DNA of 64,000 nt from Ruegeria sp. ANG-S4 (GCF_000814005.1 NZ_JWLK01000005.1:434001-498000); one strand, 5' to 3'; counted from the stretch's first letter, positions 36,513-46,961 are shown. Notes: a model not told the origin generated them from the letters alone. A program made the numbers and translations.

Positions 36513-37643
36513 ATGACCGACCGTTTCTCTTTTGACCTGAAGGCCACCGACGGCAAAGCCCGGACAGGGGTCATTCATACGCCGCGCGGTAAGGTTCGCA
36601 CTCCGGCTTTCATGCCGGTTGGTACTGCGGCCACGGTCAAGGCGATGATGCCGGAAAGCGTTCGCGCGACGGGTGCGGACATTCTTTTGGGAAACACCTA
36701 CCACCTGATGTTGCGTCCGACGGCCGAGCGGATCGACCGACTGGGTGGGCTGCACAAGTTTATGAACTGGGATCGCCCGATCCTGACCGACTCGGGCGGT
36801 TTTCAGGTCATGTCATTGGCGGGTTTGCGCAAATTGACCGAGAAGGGGGTCACTTTCAAATCTCACATTGACGGATCCCGGCACGAGCTGACACCGGAAC
36901 GGTCGATGGAAATCCAGCGCCTGCTGGGGTCCGATATCGTGATGTGTTTCGACGAATGTCCGGCTTTACCTGCGGATCGGGACCGGATCGCCGAGTCGAT
37001 GCAGTTATCGATGCGGTGGGCCGAGCGGTCCAGAGACGCCTTTGGCGACAGGCCCGGACATGCCTTGTTCGGAATCATGCAGGGCGGGTTGGAACAAGAC
37101 CTGCGCGAAGAAAGCGCCGGGGCATTGAAAGCCATCGGTTTCGAAGGGTACGCCATTGGTGGTCTGGCCGTTGGCGAGGGGCAGGAGGCGATGTTCGGCT
37201 GTCTCGATTATGCCCCCGATTTCCTGCCCTCAGACAAGCCGCGCTACTTGATGGGCGTTGGCAAGCCGGATGACATTGTTGGGGCCGTTGCGCGTGGCAT
37301 CGACATGATGGATTGTGTCTTGCCGTCTCGATCGGGAAGGACCGGGCAGGTCTTCACCCGTCGCGGAGTTGTGAACATCAAAAACGCCCGCCACGCGGAT
37401 GATCCGAGGCCCTTGGACGAAAACTGCACTTGTCCGGCGTGTTCGAACTATTCCCGGGCCTATTTGCATCACGTGTTTCGGGCGAACGAGATGATCTCGG
37501 GTATGTTGCTGACCTGGCACAATCTGCACTATTTCCAGCAGATTATGCAGGAAATGCGCGAGGCTATCGCCGCCGGAACGTTCGAGGCATGGCAAGCCGA
37601 ATTTCATGCGCTGCGCGAACTGGGTGATATCGAGCCATTATAG
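36513..37643 (+). CDS. tgt: tRNA-guanine (queuine) transglycosylase
   Basis: Tgt exchanges guanine-34 for preQ1 in tRNAs with GUN anticodons, including the two tRNA-Asp(GTC) genes in this window. The 376-residue enzyme has the nucleophile aspartate in [13 protein letters not shown] and the second catalytic aspartate in [10 protein letters not shown]. The zinc site near the C-terminus is C-x-C-x2-C in [17 protein letters not shown] with the histidine. The length is that of the bacterial enzyme. No queA or que genes are adjacent. Confidence 0.96.
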   Translation: MTDRFSFDLKATDGKARTGVIHTPRGKVRTPAFMPVGTAATVKAMMPESVRATGADILLGNTYHLMLRPTAERIDRLGGLHKFMNWDRPILTDSGGFQVMSLAGLRKLTEKGVTFKSHIDGSRHELTPERSMEIQRLLGSDIVMCFDECPALPADRDRIAESMQLSMRWAERSRDAFGDRPGHALFGIMQGGLEQDLREESAGALKAIGFEGYAIGGLAVGEGQEAMFGCLDYAPDFLPSDKPRYLMGVGKPDDIVGAVARGIDMMDCVLPSRSGRTGQVFTRRGVVNIKNARHADDPRPLDENCTCPACSNYSRAYLHHVFRANEMISGMLLTWHNLHYFQQIMQEMREAIAAGTFEAWQAEFHALRELGDIEPL

Positions 37644-37739
37644 CGGGCAAACCGCTTAAAATCGGTGGATATCTTTGCGCGACGCCTTGCAGTCGGTTTG
37701 ACCTCGGGTCATTCTGGCACGCGTTACATGATGGTGAGG

Positions 37740-37767
37740 TTGAAAACAGGCGGAAACCGCCCCACCT
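37740..37767 (+). promoter_or_regulatory. RpoH (sigma-32)-like heat-shock promoter of lon
   Basis: TTGAAA at 37740-37745 and CCCCACCT at 37760-37767, with a 14-base spacer, fit the sigma-32 pattern (CTTGAAA, 11-16 bases, CCCCATnT). It lies 79 bases before the lon start. Confidence 0.65.
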
Positions 37768-37846
37768 TTACCGTCCAAGACAGGAGACAGCCAATGGTTG
37801 CCTGAATCAGGGACCAGCGCCGTCTTGCCAATGATAAGGATAGAGC

Positions 37847-40255
37847 ATGCAAGAGCCTCTGAACTCCTCATACCCCGTTCTTCCGCTGCGCGATATTGTG
37901 GTGTTCCCACATATGATCGTGCCGCTGTTCGTGGGCCGAGACAAATCGGTCCGCGCGCTGGAAGAGGTAATGCAGGATGACAAGCAAATTCTGTTGTCCA
38001 GCCAGATCGACCCCGGCGTTGATGATCCGGATGTCGACGGTATCTACCGGTCCGGTGTGCTGGCCAATGTTCTGCAACTGCTGAAGCTGCCCGACGGCAC
38101 CGTCAAGGTGCTGGTCGAGGGACAGGCGCGGGTGCAGATCACCGAATTTCTTGAAAACGAAGACTTCTTCGAAGCTCGGGCAGAGTATCTGACCGAGATT
38201 CCGGGTGACGTGACGACAACTGAAGCGTTGTTGCGCACTGTCGCGGATGAGTTTGAGCGCTACGCGAAAGTGCGCAAGAACATCCCCGAAGAAGCGCTGA
38301 CCGCGGTCGGAGAGACCACAGAACCCGCCAAGCTGGCAGACCTTGTGTCAGGCCATCTGGGTATCGAAGTCGAGCAAAAGCAGGAACTGCTTGAGACGCT
38401 CTCTGTCAGCGAGCGGCTTGAGAAGGTCTATGGCCTGATGCAAGGCGAAATGTCGGTTCTGCAGGTCGAGAAAAAGATCAAGACCCGTGTCAAATCCCAG
38501 ATGGAGAAGACGCAGCGCGAGTACTATCTGAATGAGCAGATGAAGGCCATTCAGAAGGAACTTGGCGATGGTGAGGACGGCTCCAACGAAGTTGCCGAGC
38601 TGGAAGCCAAGATCGCTGAGACCAAGCTGTCGAAAGAGGCCCGCGAAAAGGCTGAGGGCGAGCTGAAAAAGCTCAAGAACATGTCCCCGATGTCCGCCGA
38701 AGCAACTGTCGTGCGCAACTATCTGGATTGGATCCTGTCGCTGCCGTGGGGCACCAAGTCGCGCGTCAAAAAGGATCTGGGCCGGGCGCAAGAGATCCTC
38801 GACGACGATCACTATGGTCTTGAGAAGGTCAAAGAACGGATCGTCGAGTATCTGGCGGTTCAGCAGCGTTCGAAAAAGCTGAAAGGCCCGATCCTGTGCC
38901 TTGTTGGCCCTCCGGGTGTGGGTAAAACCTCGCTGGGTAAGTCCGTTGCCAAAGCCACGGGGCGCGAATTCATTCGCATCTCGCTGGGTGGGGTGCGCGA
39001 CGAATCCGAAATCCGCGGCCACCGTCGGACCTATATCGGTTCGATGCCCGGTAAGATCATCCAGGCGCTTAAAAAGGCGAAAACCACGAACCCGCTGATC
39101 CTGCTCGACGAGATCGACAAGATGGGGCAGGACTTCCGTGGCGACCCTGCGTCCGCGATGCTTGAGGTGTTGGACCCCGAACAGAACAACACGTTCATGG
39201 ACCATTATCTTGAGGTGGAATATGACCTGTCGAACGTGATGTTCCTAACCACGTCGAACAGCTATAACATGCCCGGGCCTCTGCTGGACCGGATGGAGAT
39301 TATTCCACTGGCCGGGTACACCGAAGAGGAAAAGAGCGAGATCGCCAAGCAGCATCTGATCGCGAAACAGATCAAGAACCATGGTCTGAAGGCCAAGGAG
39401 TTTGAACTGACCGATGAGGCACTGCAGTCGATCATCCGTACGTATACCCGCGAGGCTGGTGTGCGGAACCTCGAACGTGAGATTGCCAAGGTGGCGCGGA
39501 AATCGCTGACGAAGATCATCAAGAAAGAGGCGGAAACCGTCACGGTTACCCCGGACAATCTGGATGACTTCCTTGGCGTGCCCAAGTTCCGCTATGGTCT
39601 GGCTGAACAGGATGATCAGGTCGGCGTTGTCACCGGTTTGGCATGGACGTCCGTTGGTGGTGACCTGCTGCATATCGAGGCGCTGAAGCTGCCGGGTAAA
39701 GGTCGGATGAAGACCACTGGTAAGCTGGGCGATGTGATGAAGGAATCCATCGACGCGGCCTCATCCTATGTGCGGTCGATTTCGCCCAAGATCGGCGTGA
39801 AGCCTCCTCAGTTCGACAAGATCGACATCCACGTGCACGTGCCCGATGGCGCGACGCCCAAGGATGGTCCCTCGGCCGGTCTGGCGATGGTGACGTCGAT
39901 TGTCTCGGTCCTGACCGGCATTCCGGTGCGCAAGGACATCGCCATGACGGGTGAGGTTTCGTTGCGCGGCAACGCGATGCCAATCGGCGGGTTGAAGGAA
40001 AAACTGCTGGCGGCATTGCGCGGCGGGATCAAGACGGTTCTCATCCCCGAAGAGAACGAAAAAGACCTGGCCGAGATCCCGGACAATGTGAAGGAAGGGC
40101 TGGAAATAATCGCGGTCAAGCATGTGTCCGAAGTTCTCGAGCACTCGCTGATGCGCAAGCCCGAACCAATTGAATGGGATGAAGCAGCAGAGGAGGCGGC
40201 TGCCGCTGCGGCTGCGTCCTCGGACACGTCTGGGCCATCAGCTACGGCGCACTAA
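37847..40255 (+). CDS. lon: ATP-dependent protease Lon
   Basis: Lon degrades misfolded and regulatory proteins. The 802-residue protein has the N-terminal substrate domain (SSYPVLPLRDIVVFPHMIVP), a coiled-coil linker around residues 185-275, the AAA+ module with Walker A GPPGVGKTS near residue 356 and Walker B LILLDEIDK near residue 420, and the serine-lysine protease domain with catalytic serine in PKDGPSAGLAM and lysine in GGLKEKLLAA. The C-terminal tail is alanine-rich. AAGGATAG precedes the ATG, and a heat-shock-type promoter lies upstream. Confidence 0.97.
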   Translation: MQEPLNSSYPVLPLRDIVVFPHMIVPLFVGRDKSVRALEEVMQDDKQILLSSQIDPGVDDPDVDGIYRSGVLANVLQLLKLPDGTVKVLVEGQARVQITEFLENEDFFEARAEYLTEIPGDVTTTEALLRTVADEFERYAKVRKNIPEEALTAVGETTEPAKLADLVSGHLGIEVEQKQELLETLSVSERLEKVYGLMQGEMSVLQVEKKIKTRVKSQMEKTQREYYLNEQMKAIQKELGDGEDGSNEVAELEAKIAETKLSKEAREKAEGELKKLKNMSPMSAEATVVRNYLDWILSLPWGTKSRVKKDLGRAQEILDDDHYGLEKVKERIVEYLAVQQRSKKLKGPILCLVGPPGVGKTSLGKSVAKATGREFIRISLGGVRDESEIRGHRRTYIGSMPGKIIQALKKAKTTNPLILLDEIDKMGQDFRGDPASAMLEVLDPEQNNTFMDHYLEVEYDLSNVMFLTTSNSYNMPGPLLDRMEIIPLAGYTEEEKSEIAKQHLIAKQIKNHGLKAKEFELTDEALQSIIRTYTREAGVRNLEREIAKVARKSLTKIIKKEAETVTVTPDNLDDFLGVPKFRYGLAEQDDQVGVVTGLAWTSVGGDLLHIEALKLPGKGRMKTTGKLGDVMKESIDAASSYVRSISPKIGVKPPQFDKIDIHVHVPDGATPKDGPSAGLAMVTSIVSVLTGIPVRKDIAMTGEVSLRGNAMPIGGLKEKLLAALRGGIKTVLIPEENEKDLAEIPDNVKEGLEIIAVKHVSEVLEHSLMRKPEPIEWDEAAEEAAAAAAASSDTSGPSATAH

Positions 40256-40275
40256 ATGGCGCGATAAATTATCGG

Positions 40276-40304
40276 AAAAGGCGGGGTGCATGCCCGCCTT
40301 TTTT
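40276..40304 (+). terminator. Rho-independent terminator of lon
   Basis: AAAAGGCGGG pairs with CCCGCCTTTT over a 7-base loop, with further Ts after it. It overlaps the last bases of the convergent permease gene and could terminate both. Confidence 0.92.
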
Positions 40305-41889
40305 ATAGCCCGATCACGGGCTTTCGCGGGTCAAGAACTTCTTCTTCCGCGATGTATTCGTTGAACTTTCGTTTGGGCAGCGCGGACCGAACGGCGAGCG
40401 TAAAAATAACAGCCGAGAAAACAACGCACAGCAGAATATCCCATCCGAACGGAATTTGCCTCAACGCGCCGTCTCCGAACTGACCAAAGAGTGAGATCAG
40501 GCCAACTCCCGCGAAGTAGGGCATGAGCCACAGCGCCTCGGTGACATCCATGTCGTCAAGGCGCCCTCGGAATCGGACAAGCAAAAGGGCTTTGCCAACC
40601 AGCAAAGCGATCCCCAGACGCCAAACGGTGTCCCAACCGCTCCAATACACGATCAATGTTGCGATGGCGAAGGCTGACAGGCCGACAAGGCGAACTGCAG
40701 GGATACGGATGGATCTGGGATGATCCGACAGCAGGTCGCGCAGGCAGACGACCGCGATGGGGCCGACGGCAAAGGACATCACGATTGCAGCGCCGTTCAG
40801 GGCGATGACAGTCGTGAACGGGACCGTCAACAGAAACAGGGTGCCTATCAGGAAATTCAAAGCCAAGGCCCAAAGTGGCACGCCAAAAGACGACAGAATC
40901 TGAATCCGCCGCGGCAAGAACCCGTTCTGAGACAGGGCGAGTGCGATGCGTGCGTTCGATCCGGTTGCGACCAGACCATTGCCGAATGGGCCAATGACCG
41001 ATCCGACATTCAGCAGGCTGATGAACCAAAGGATGCCGACGGACATGATGACTGCATCCAAGGGGCCTTCGCCTCCGAAATTCAGGTTCGCCCAACCATT
41101 GACCAGCATTTTTGGGTCCAAGGCTCCGATGAAGGCCACTTGTAGGCCGATGTATATTGCCGCGCAAAGGACAATGGACAGGATCAGCGCAGCCGGGATC
41201 GCGAATTTTGGGTTGCGTACTTCCCCCGCCATATCGACGACATGGCGAAACCCGATGAACGAAAAAATGACGCCTCCGGTAGAGACTGCGGCCATGATGC
41301 CTTGCAATCCGTAGGGGGCAAACCCGCCCGGCTCCGAGAAGTTTTCGACAGTGAATCGGGTCGATATGAACAACACGGACAGCACAACGGGAATGGCGAT
41401 TTTCGCCCATGTGAGCACTGCGTTTACTTGCGCAAAGAACTTAACGCCCAAAGCGTTAACCGCCACGAACAGCAGCATGAAAATCAGCGCCACCAAAACG
41501 CCGGCACCCGTCAGATCACCTGTCTCGGCCGCGTGCAACCAGGGCGCATAGGGCGCCAGGTATTTGAGCATGGCTTCCACCTCGATCGGCGCGGTGGTGT
41601 TGTATCCGATCCAAGCTGTCCAGCCCATCGCCATTGAGACGATGTTGCCGTGGGAAAACTGCGGCACACGGGCAATCCCACCCGGTATAGGCAGCATGGC
41701 GGAGATCTCGGCAAACGTAATTGCCAGAATGAACATCGCGACCGCGCCAATCAACCAGGACAGGATCGCTGCGGGTCCCGCGTTTTGGACGGCCAGCAGC
41801 GGTCCGAACAGCCAACCGGACCCGATTATTCCGCCAACTGAAATGAAGGTCAGACCAACAAGGCCGATTTCGCGTTTTAACCCTGCCAT
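40303..41889 (-). CDS. APC-family amino acid permease
   Basis: This 528-residue permease has about 12-14 hydrophobic segments. The first helix shows the APC substrate motif GGIIGSGWLFGP near residue 20, and a later FSFIGFRHVVDMAGEVRNP region matches the YveA-type aspartate-proton symporter branch. The substrate is probably an amino acid, possibly aspartate or glutamate, but this is inference from family resemblance. It is monocistronic and convergent with lon, its stop lying inside the lon terminator. The C-terminal KRKFNEYIAEEEVLDPRKP is cytoplasmic. Confidence 0.88.
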   Translation of the reverse strand: MAGLKREIGLVGLTFISVGGIIGSGWLFGPLLAVQNAGPAAILSWLIGAVAMFILAITFAEISAMLPIPGGIARVPQFSHGNIVSMAMGWTAWIGYNTTAPIEVEAMLKYLAPYAPWLHAAETGDLTGAGVLVALIFMLLFVAVNALGVKFFAQVNAVLTWAKIAIPVVLSVLFISTRFTVENFSEPGGFAPYGLQGIMAAVSTGGVIFSFIGFRHVVDMAGEVRNPKFAIPAALILSIVLCAAIYIGLQVAFIGALDPKMLVNGWANLNFGGEGPLDAVIMSVGILWFISLLNVGSVIGPFGNGLVATGSNARIALALSQNGFLPRRIQILSSFGVPLWALALNFLIGTLFLLTVPFTTVIALNGAAIVMSFAVGPIAVVCLRDLLSDHPRSIRIPAVRLVGLSAFAIATLIVYWSGWDTVWRLGIALLVGKALLLVRFRGRLDDMDVTEALWLMPYFAGVGLISLFGQFGDGALRQIPFGWDILLCVVFSAVIFTLAVRSALPKRKFNEYIAEEEVLDPRKPVIGL

Positions 41890-42073
41890 TCCGTTTCCAA
41901 TCTGCGCTTCGTTTCAGCATAGCCATCGGACAGGATTCCGCACAAGTCTTCAGAAACAAGGAAAATTCTGCCTGTCAAACAAAGCAAAGCTGGATGTCTT
42001 CGATCAATAGAGTTGGAAAATACCGGTCACCTGGGGCAAGCTTGAAATCGGCGGCCATGCAGGAGAACCCAGG

Positions 42074-42301
42074 ATGCCCCAATACAACGATCTGTTCGAG
42101 TTATCGATCGAAGACATGGATTTGATCGAAGAAGCCATGCGTCAAGCAATAGCCGCCAAAACTCATGTGGCCGCAGACGAAACCCCCCAAGACCGAGCCA
42201 ATCGCGAGGAATTTGTGCGCAGAATGCACGAACTATTGGGACGGTTGCATGATCAGAAGATCTTCTACCGTCCAAAAGAAGGTGTCTATATCGGCGGTTA
42301 G
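42074..42301 (+). CDS. Small conserved-type protein, function unknown
   Basis: This 75-residue protein is soluble and mostly helical (MDLIEEAMRQAIAAK, ANREEFVRRMHELLGRLHDQK). It has no signal peptide, cysteine or recognised motif. AGGAGAACCCAGG precedes the ATG and codon use matches the neighbours, so I believe it is real. It is divergent from the permease and precedes tRNA-Val on the opposite strand. I do not know its family. Confidence 0.75.
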   Translation: MPQYNDLFELSIEDMDLIEEAMRQAIAAKTHVAADETPQDRANREEFVRRMHELLGRLHDQKIFYRPKEGVYIGG

Positions 42302-42349
42302 AAACGGTGCGTGAAGAACTTGCGTTACGCACAAAAATGACCGTTTGAG

Positions 42350-42424
42350 TGGTGGGTGATAAGAGATTTGAACTCCTGACATCTTCGATGTGAACGAAGC
42401 GCTCTACCACTGAGCTAATCACCC
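42350..42424 (-). tRNA. tRNA-Val (CAC)
   Basis: A complete 75-base cloverleaf with encoded CCA. The acceptor stem is GGGTGAT/ATCACCC. The anticodon stem CTTCG/CGAAG encloses TTCACAT, with anticodon CAC for GTG codons. The T-loop is TTCAAAT. Confidence 0.95.
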
Positions 42425-42434
42425 GTGAAGCGGG

Positions 42435-42463
42435 GTATTACATGCTCTGGCAGGAAGCGACAA
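42435..42463 (-). promoter_or_regulatory. Promoter of tRNA-Val
   Basis: On the minus strand TTGTCG and TAATAC are separated by exactly 17 bases, 11 bases before the tRNA 5' end. Confidence 0.8.
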
Positions 42464-42554
42464 GAGGGGTGGTTGCGATAGCGTGCCGGGGCGACCACAA
42501 AATCGCGGGTCGCCGGGAAAAATCCGAATTCCGGAAAAAACTTGAAAACCCCGC

Positions 42555-42583
42555 TTGACGCTGCCCGACCGTGATCATAATAC
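42555..42583 (+). promoter_or_regulatory. Promoter of the tRNA-Asp pair
   Basis: TTGACG and TAATAC are separated by exactly 17 bases, a near-consensus sigma-70 promoter. It ends 31 bases before the first tRNA-Asp. Its -10 is identical to that of the tRNA-Val promoter. Confidence 0.88.
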
Positions 42584-42614
42584 ACCCAAACGTTCAACGA
42601 CGAACGGGCAGCGG

Positions 42615-42691
42615 GCGGTTGTAGCTCAGTTGGTTAGAGTACCGGCCTGTCACGCCGGGGGTCGCGGGTTCGAGCCCCGTCAACCGCGCCA
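42615..42691 (+). tRNA. tRNA-Asp (GTC), copy 1
   Basis: A 77-base cloverleaf with encoded CCA. The anticodon stem CCGGC/GCCGG encloses CTGTCAC, anticodon GTC. Acceptor GCGGTTG/CAACCGC. Confidence 0.97.
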
Positions 42692-42743
42692 TCGCTGCCA
42701 GCCTTTGATCCGGGCAAACGGGTCGCACAGAGACCCTAAATGC

Positions 42744-42820
42744 GCGGTTGTAGCTCAGTTGGTTAGAGTACCGGCCTGTCACGCCGGGGGTCGCGGGTTC
42801 GAGCCCCGTCAACCGCGCCA
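42744..42820 (+). tRNA. tRNA-Asp (GTC), copy 2
   Basis: Identical over all 77 bases to copy 1 and 52 bases after it. The spacer is not repeated, and both copies probably share one transcript. Confidence 0.97.
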
Positions 42821-42913
42821 TTTCTCATGTTCTGCACATAATAGAGACAATCGCGCTGTCGGTGCCGATCATGCGCGTAAATCATGTCAGGAGATGTCGG
42901 CAATATTGCATTC

Positions 42914-42928
42914 GTTCACACTTTGTTC
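42914..42928. promoter_or_regulatory. LexA/SOS box of uvrA
   Basis: GTTCACACTTTGTTC matches the alphaproteobacterial LexA site GTTC-N7-GTTC exactly. It lies 66 bases before the uvrA start. Confidence 0.88.
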
Positions 42929-42994
42929 TAACTTTTATGTTGGAGACTCAGCGTCGCTCGCCTATTTCTTAGACGTTGGTTGTTGGGGGCCGAA

Positions 42995-45853
42995 ATGGCT
43001 GAGCTGAAGAATATTGAGGTGCGCGGCGCGCGCGAGCATAACCTCAAAAGCATCGATGTTGACATTCCACGCGACCAGCTGGTCGTGATCACCGGTCTTT
43101 CCGGTTCAGGTAAGTCTTCGCTGGCGTTTGACACGATCTATGCCGAAGGGCAGCGCCGCTATGTCGAAAGCTTGTCGGCCTATGCGCGCCAGTTCCTCGA
43201 CATGATGGAAAAACCCGATGTCGATCACATCAGTGGTCTGTCTCCGGCGATTTCCATTGAACAGAAAACAACCTCAAAGAACCCGCGTTCAACGGTTGGT
43301 ACCGTAACCGAGATTTACGACTATCTGCGCCTTTTGTTTGCCCGTGCGGGAACTCCGTACAGCCCTGCGACCGGCCTGCCGATTGAGGCGCAGCAGGTGC
43401 AGGATATGGTTGATCGCATCATGACGATGGAGGAGGGCACACGCGGCTATCTGCTGGCCCCGATCGTACGCGATCGAAAGGGTGAGTATAAGAAAGAGTT
43501 TCTGGAACTCCGCAAGCAGGGCTTTCAACGCGTGAAAGTCGATGGCGAGTTTTATGAACTGGACGAACCGCCGACGCTGGACAAGAAGTTTCGACATGAC
43601 ATCGACGTGGTGGTTGATCGTCTTGTGGTGCGCGAAGGGATGGAGACGCGGCTGGCCGACAGTCTGCGCACCGCCCTGGATCTGGCAGACGGTATAGCAG
43701 TTCTGGAGACTGCGCCGCGTGAAGGCGACCCGGAGCGCATAACCTTTAGCGAGAATTTTGCCTGCCCCGTCAGTGGCTTCACAATTCCTGAGATCGAACC
43801 ACGGCTGTTTTCCTTCAACGCCCCGTTTGGTGCGTGCCCGGATTGTGACGGGCTGGGGGTTGAGCTGTTCTTCGATGAACGGCTGGTGGTGCCCGACCAG
43901 ACGTTGAAACTCTACGACGGTGCGCTGGCTCCGTGGCGCAAAGGGAAATCCCCGTATTTCCTGCAGACCATCGAAGCCATCGCGCGCCACTACGAATTCG
44001 ACAAGAACACACCGTGGAAAGATCTGCCTGAGAAGGTGCAACACGTGTTCCTGCGCGGTTCAGGTGATGAAGAGATTCAGTTTCGCTATGACGAAGGTGG
44101 CCGGGTTTATCAGGTGACGCGCAGCTTTGAGGGCGTCATTCCGAATATGGAACGCCGCTATCGCGAGACTGACAGTGCCTGGATACGCGAGGAATTCGAA
44201 CGGTATCAGAACAACCGGCCCTGCGGTACATGCGACGGGTATCGTCTGCGGGCCGAGGCGCTGGCCGTCAAGATCGCGGGCCTGCATGTCGGTCAGGTCG
44301 TCGAAATGTCGATCCGCGAGGCCTTGGCCTGGGTCGAGGACGCGCCCAACCACTTGAGCGCCCAGAAAAACGAAATCGCCCGCGCGATTCTGAAGGAAAT
44401 TCGCGAACGGCTTGGTTTCCTGAATAACGTTGGATTAGAATATCTTACGCTCTCACGCTCAAGTGGAACGCTATCAGGTGGTGAAAGCCAGCGAATCCGG
44501 CTGGCCAGTCAGATCGGCTCGGGCCTGACCGGTGTTCTGTATGTCTTGGACGAGCCTTCGATCGGCCTGCATCAGCGCGACAACGACCGGCTTCTTGGGA
44601 CATTGAAAAACCTGCGCGATCAGGGGAATACGGTCATTGTGGTTGAACATGATGAGGAGGCCATCCGCGAGGCGGATTATGTGTTCGACATAGGTCCGGG
44701 GGCGGGTGTGCACGGTGGTCAGGTCGTCAGCAAAGGAACGCCGGATCAGATCGCGTCAGACGCGGCCTCGATGACGGGTCAGTATCTGGCCGGAACCCGT
44801 GAAATCGCGGTTCCGACCGAGCGGCGTAAGGGCAACAAGAAAAAAGTCTCGGTGGTCAAGGCCACTGGAAACAACCTCAAAAACGTTACGGTTGATTTCC
44901 CGCTGGGCAAGTTCATCTGCGTGACCGGAGTGTCCGGCGGCGGTAAATCGACACTGACGATTGAGACCTTGTTCAAAACCGCCTCGATGCGTCTGAACGG
45001 CGCCCGCCAAACCCCTGCACCGTGTGAGACGATCAAGGGGTTGGAGCATCTGGACAAGGTGATCGACATTGATCAGCGCCCGATCGGGCGAACTCCGCGT
45101 TCAAATCCAGCGACTTACACCGGGGCGTTCACCCCGATCCGCGATTGGTTCGCGGGCCTGCCCGAGGCCAAGGCGCGGGGGTACAAGCCCGGACGCTTCA
45201 GCTTTAACGTCAAAGGCGGGCGATGCGAGGCATGTCAGGGCGATGGCGTCATCAAGATCGAGATGCACTTTTTGCCAGACGTCTATGTCACCTGCGAAAC
45301 CTGCAAAGGTGCGCGGTATAATCGAGAAACGCTCGAGATCAAGTTCAAGGGCAAATCCATTGCGGATGTGCTTGATATGACGGTGGAAGACGCGCAGGAG
45401 TTCTTTAAAGCCGTGCCATCGATCCGCGACAAGATGGATGCACTGGCGCGGGTCGGGTTGGGCTATATCAAGGTCGGTCAACAGGCGACAACGCTGTCGG
45501 GTGGCGAGGCGCAGCGGGTCAAGCTGTCGAAAGAACTCAGCAAACGATCCACCGGGCGCACGTTGTATATTCTGGACGAACCAACAACGGGCCTGCACTT
45601 CGAAGACGTGCGCAAGCTGTTGGAAGTGCTGCATGAATTGGTGGACCAAGGCAACACCGTCGTTGTGATCGAACACAACCTGGACGTGGTCAAAACCGCC
45701 GACTGGATCATCGATATCGGGCCCGAGGGTGGCGACGGTGGCGGTCAGATCGTGGCGGAGGGTACGCCGGAACATGTCGCAGATGTCGAAGGAAGCCACA
45801 CTGGCCGCTATCTCAAGCAATTGCTGAATCCCGAAAGGGTCGCGGCCGAATAG
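42995..45853 (+). CDS. uvrA: Excinuclease ABC subunit A
   Basis: UvrA scans DNA for bulky damage and loads UvrB in nucleotide excision repair. The 952-residue protein has two ABC ATPase modules: Walker [10 protein letters not shown] near residue 32 and [10 protein letters not shown] near residue 650, each with its signature ([31 protein letters not shown]). Zinc-binding modules appear as CPDCDG around residue 285 and CEACQGDG with CETCKGAR in the second half. I chose the ATG at 42995, preceded by GGGGG; a TTG at 42980 is less likely. An SOS box lies upstream. Confidence 0.97.
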   Translation: MAELKNIEVRGAREHNLKSIDVDIPRDQLVVITGLSGSGKSSLAFDTIYAEGQRRYVESLSAYARQFLDMMEKPDVDHISGLSPAISIEQKTTSKNPRSTVGTVTEIYDYLRLLFARAGTPYSPATGLPIEAQQVQDMVDRIMTMEEGTRGYLLAPIVRDRKGEYKKEFLELRKQGFQRVKVDGEFYELDEPPTLDKKFRHDIDVVVDRLVVREGMETRLADSLRTALDLADGIAVLETAPREGDPERITFSENFACPVSGFTIPEIEPRLFSFNAPFGACPDCDGLGVELFFDERLVVPDQTLKLYDGALAPWRKGKSPYFLQTIEAIARHYEFDKNTPWKDLPEKVQHVFLRGSGDEEIQFRYDEGGRVYQVTRSFEGVIPNMERRYRETDSAWIREEFERYQNNRPCGTCDGYRLRAEALAVKIAGLHVGQVVEMSIREALAWVEDAPNHLSAQKNEIARAILKEIRERLGFLNNVGLEYLTLSRSSGTLSGGESQRIRLASQIGSGLTGVLYVLDEPSIGLHQRDNDRLLGTLKNLRDQGNTVIVVEHDEEAIREADYVFDIGPGAGVHGGQVVSKGTPDQIASDAASMTGQYLAGTREIAVPTERRKGNKKKVSVVKATGNNLKNVTVDFPLGKFICVTGVSGGGKSTLTIETLFKTASMRLNGARQTPAPCETIKGLEHLDKVIDIDQRPIGRTPRSNPATYTGAFTPIRDWFAGLPEAKARGYKPGRFSFNVKGGRCEACQGDGVIKIEMHFLPDVYVTCETCKGARYNRETLEIKFKGKSIADVLDMTVEDAQEFFKAVPSIRDKMDALARVGLGYIKVGQQATTLSGGEAQRVKLSKELSKRSTGRTLYILDEPTTGLHFEDVRKLLEVLHELVDQGNTVVVIEHNLDVVKTADWIIDIGPEGGDGGGQIVAEGTPEHVADVEGSHTGRYLKQLLNPERVAAE

Positions 45854-45920
45854 GTTTCAGGTACGCGGCTGCTCAGGGGCAGCAAACGGCGTTCTTTCCG
45901 ATTTTGGGTTTGACCAACGC

Positions 45921-46961
45921 CTAGTCTTCGGGGAACGTAAGCGCTTCGGACCCTAAGGGTTGCAACATTTTGGATACCGCGACGATGGGGACGGTACCGC
46001 CCGCGTATTGCCAACGCGGGCTACGGTCCTTGTCGATGATTTGGGCGCGGATTCCTTCCAGAATGTCGCCGTGCTCAATTGATCGGTAGGTGAACCGGTA
46101 TTCGAGTTCCAAGGCCTTTCGAAGCGTCAGTGACGGGCCGCGCAACCTGTGCATCATCTCGATGGTGCAGGCCATGGACAGTGGTGAGTTCCGCTCCAGC
46201 GCGATGAGGGTTTTGCTGGAAAACTCATTGCCCAGCGTTCTCAGGTTGATCAGGTTGTCGGTCAGTGTTTCCCCGGCAAAACAACTGTCGATGTCCGCTT
46301 GCATGTCCGGCAGATCGCCTTTGGGGGGCGTTTTCGAATGCTCTGTGATGATATCGGCGCGGCCCGAGGCCTCGAGCATCTCGATCAAATCGGGCCATTC
46401 GCTTTGTGGTATGAAGTGGTCCGCGAATCCGGCCAGAATCGCGTCCGCCGGTCCCATGCGGTGACCGGTTGTGCCCAGATATTCCCCCAATCGTCCGGGG
46501 GCCAGCGCCAGCATGAGCGACCCACCCACATCCGGTACCAAACCGATACCGCATTCGGGCATCGAGATCCGAGAGGTTTCGCCAACGACCCTGTGGCTGC
46601 CATGGCACCCGATGCCGACGCCGCCACCCATAGTGTAACCCTGCAAAAAGGCGACGACTGGCTTCGGGTATTCGAAAATCAATGCGTTCAGGCGATATTC
46701 ATCCCGCCAGAACTTGCGGCCATATTCAAGGTCACCGCGTTTGCCTGTTTCATAGAGTTCTGCAATATCGCCGCCTGCGCAAAAGGCCTTGTCGCCTTCG
46801 GCGTCCAGTACGATCAGATCGACGGCGTCATCTTCGCGCCATGCCCGCAACGCGCCGTCGATGGCCAAACACATCTCATATGTCAGAGCGTTCAGGGCTT
46901 TGGGGCGCGTCAGGGTGATGCGTCCGGCGCGACCGGTTGTACGGATGTCGATGTCGGGCAT
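45921..46961 (-). CDS. 3-hydroxyisobutyryl-CoA hydrolase
   Basis: This 346-residue crotonase-fold enzyme releases 3-hydroxyisobutyrate from its CoA ester in valine catabolism. The oxyanion-hole segments are FCAGGDIAELYETG near residue 60 and TMGGGVGIGCHGSHRVV near residue 110. The SMPECGIGLVPDVGG segment carries the catalytic glutamate of the hydrolase branch. The long C-terminal part with MACTIEMMHRLRG distinguishes it from plain enoyl-CoA hydratases. It follows the isobutyryl-CoA dehydrogenase gene by 7 bases, forming an operon; mmsA, two steps later in the pathway, is 5 kb upstream on the same strand. Confidence 0.92.
   Translation of the reverse strand: MPDIDIRTTGRAGRITLTRPKALNALTYEMCLAIDGALRAWREDDAVDLIVLDAEGDKAFCAGGDIAELYETGKRGDLEYGRKFWRDEYRLNALIFEYPKPVVAFLQGYTMGGGVGIGCHGSHRVVGETSRISMPECGIGLVPDVGGSLMLALAPGRLGEYLGTTGHRMGPADAILAGFADHFIPQSEWPDLIEMLEASGRADIITEHSKTPPKGDLPDMQADIDSCFAGETLTDNLINLRTLGNEFSSKTLIALERNSPLSMACTIEMMHRLRGPSLTLRKALELEYRFTYRSIEHGDILEGIRAQIIDKDRSPRWQYAGGTVPIVAVSKMLQPLGSEALTFPED

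Noticed and set aside
42614-42820. Attachment site or genomic island at the tRNA-Asp genes
   Set aside because: There is no integrase, no partial tRNA fragment beyond the two complete copies, and the neighbours are core genes.
42555-43007. Open frames on both strands across the tRNA-Asp pair, with an internal repeated peptide
   Set aside because: The repeated peptide is only the translation of the duplicated tRNA gene.
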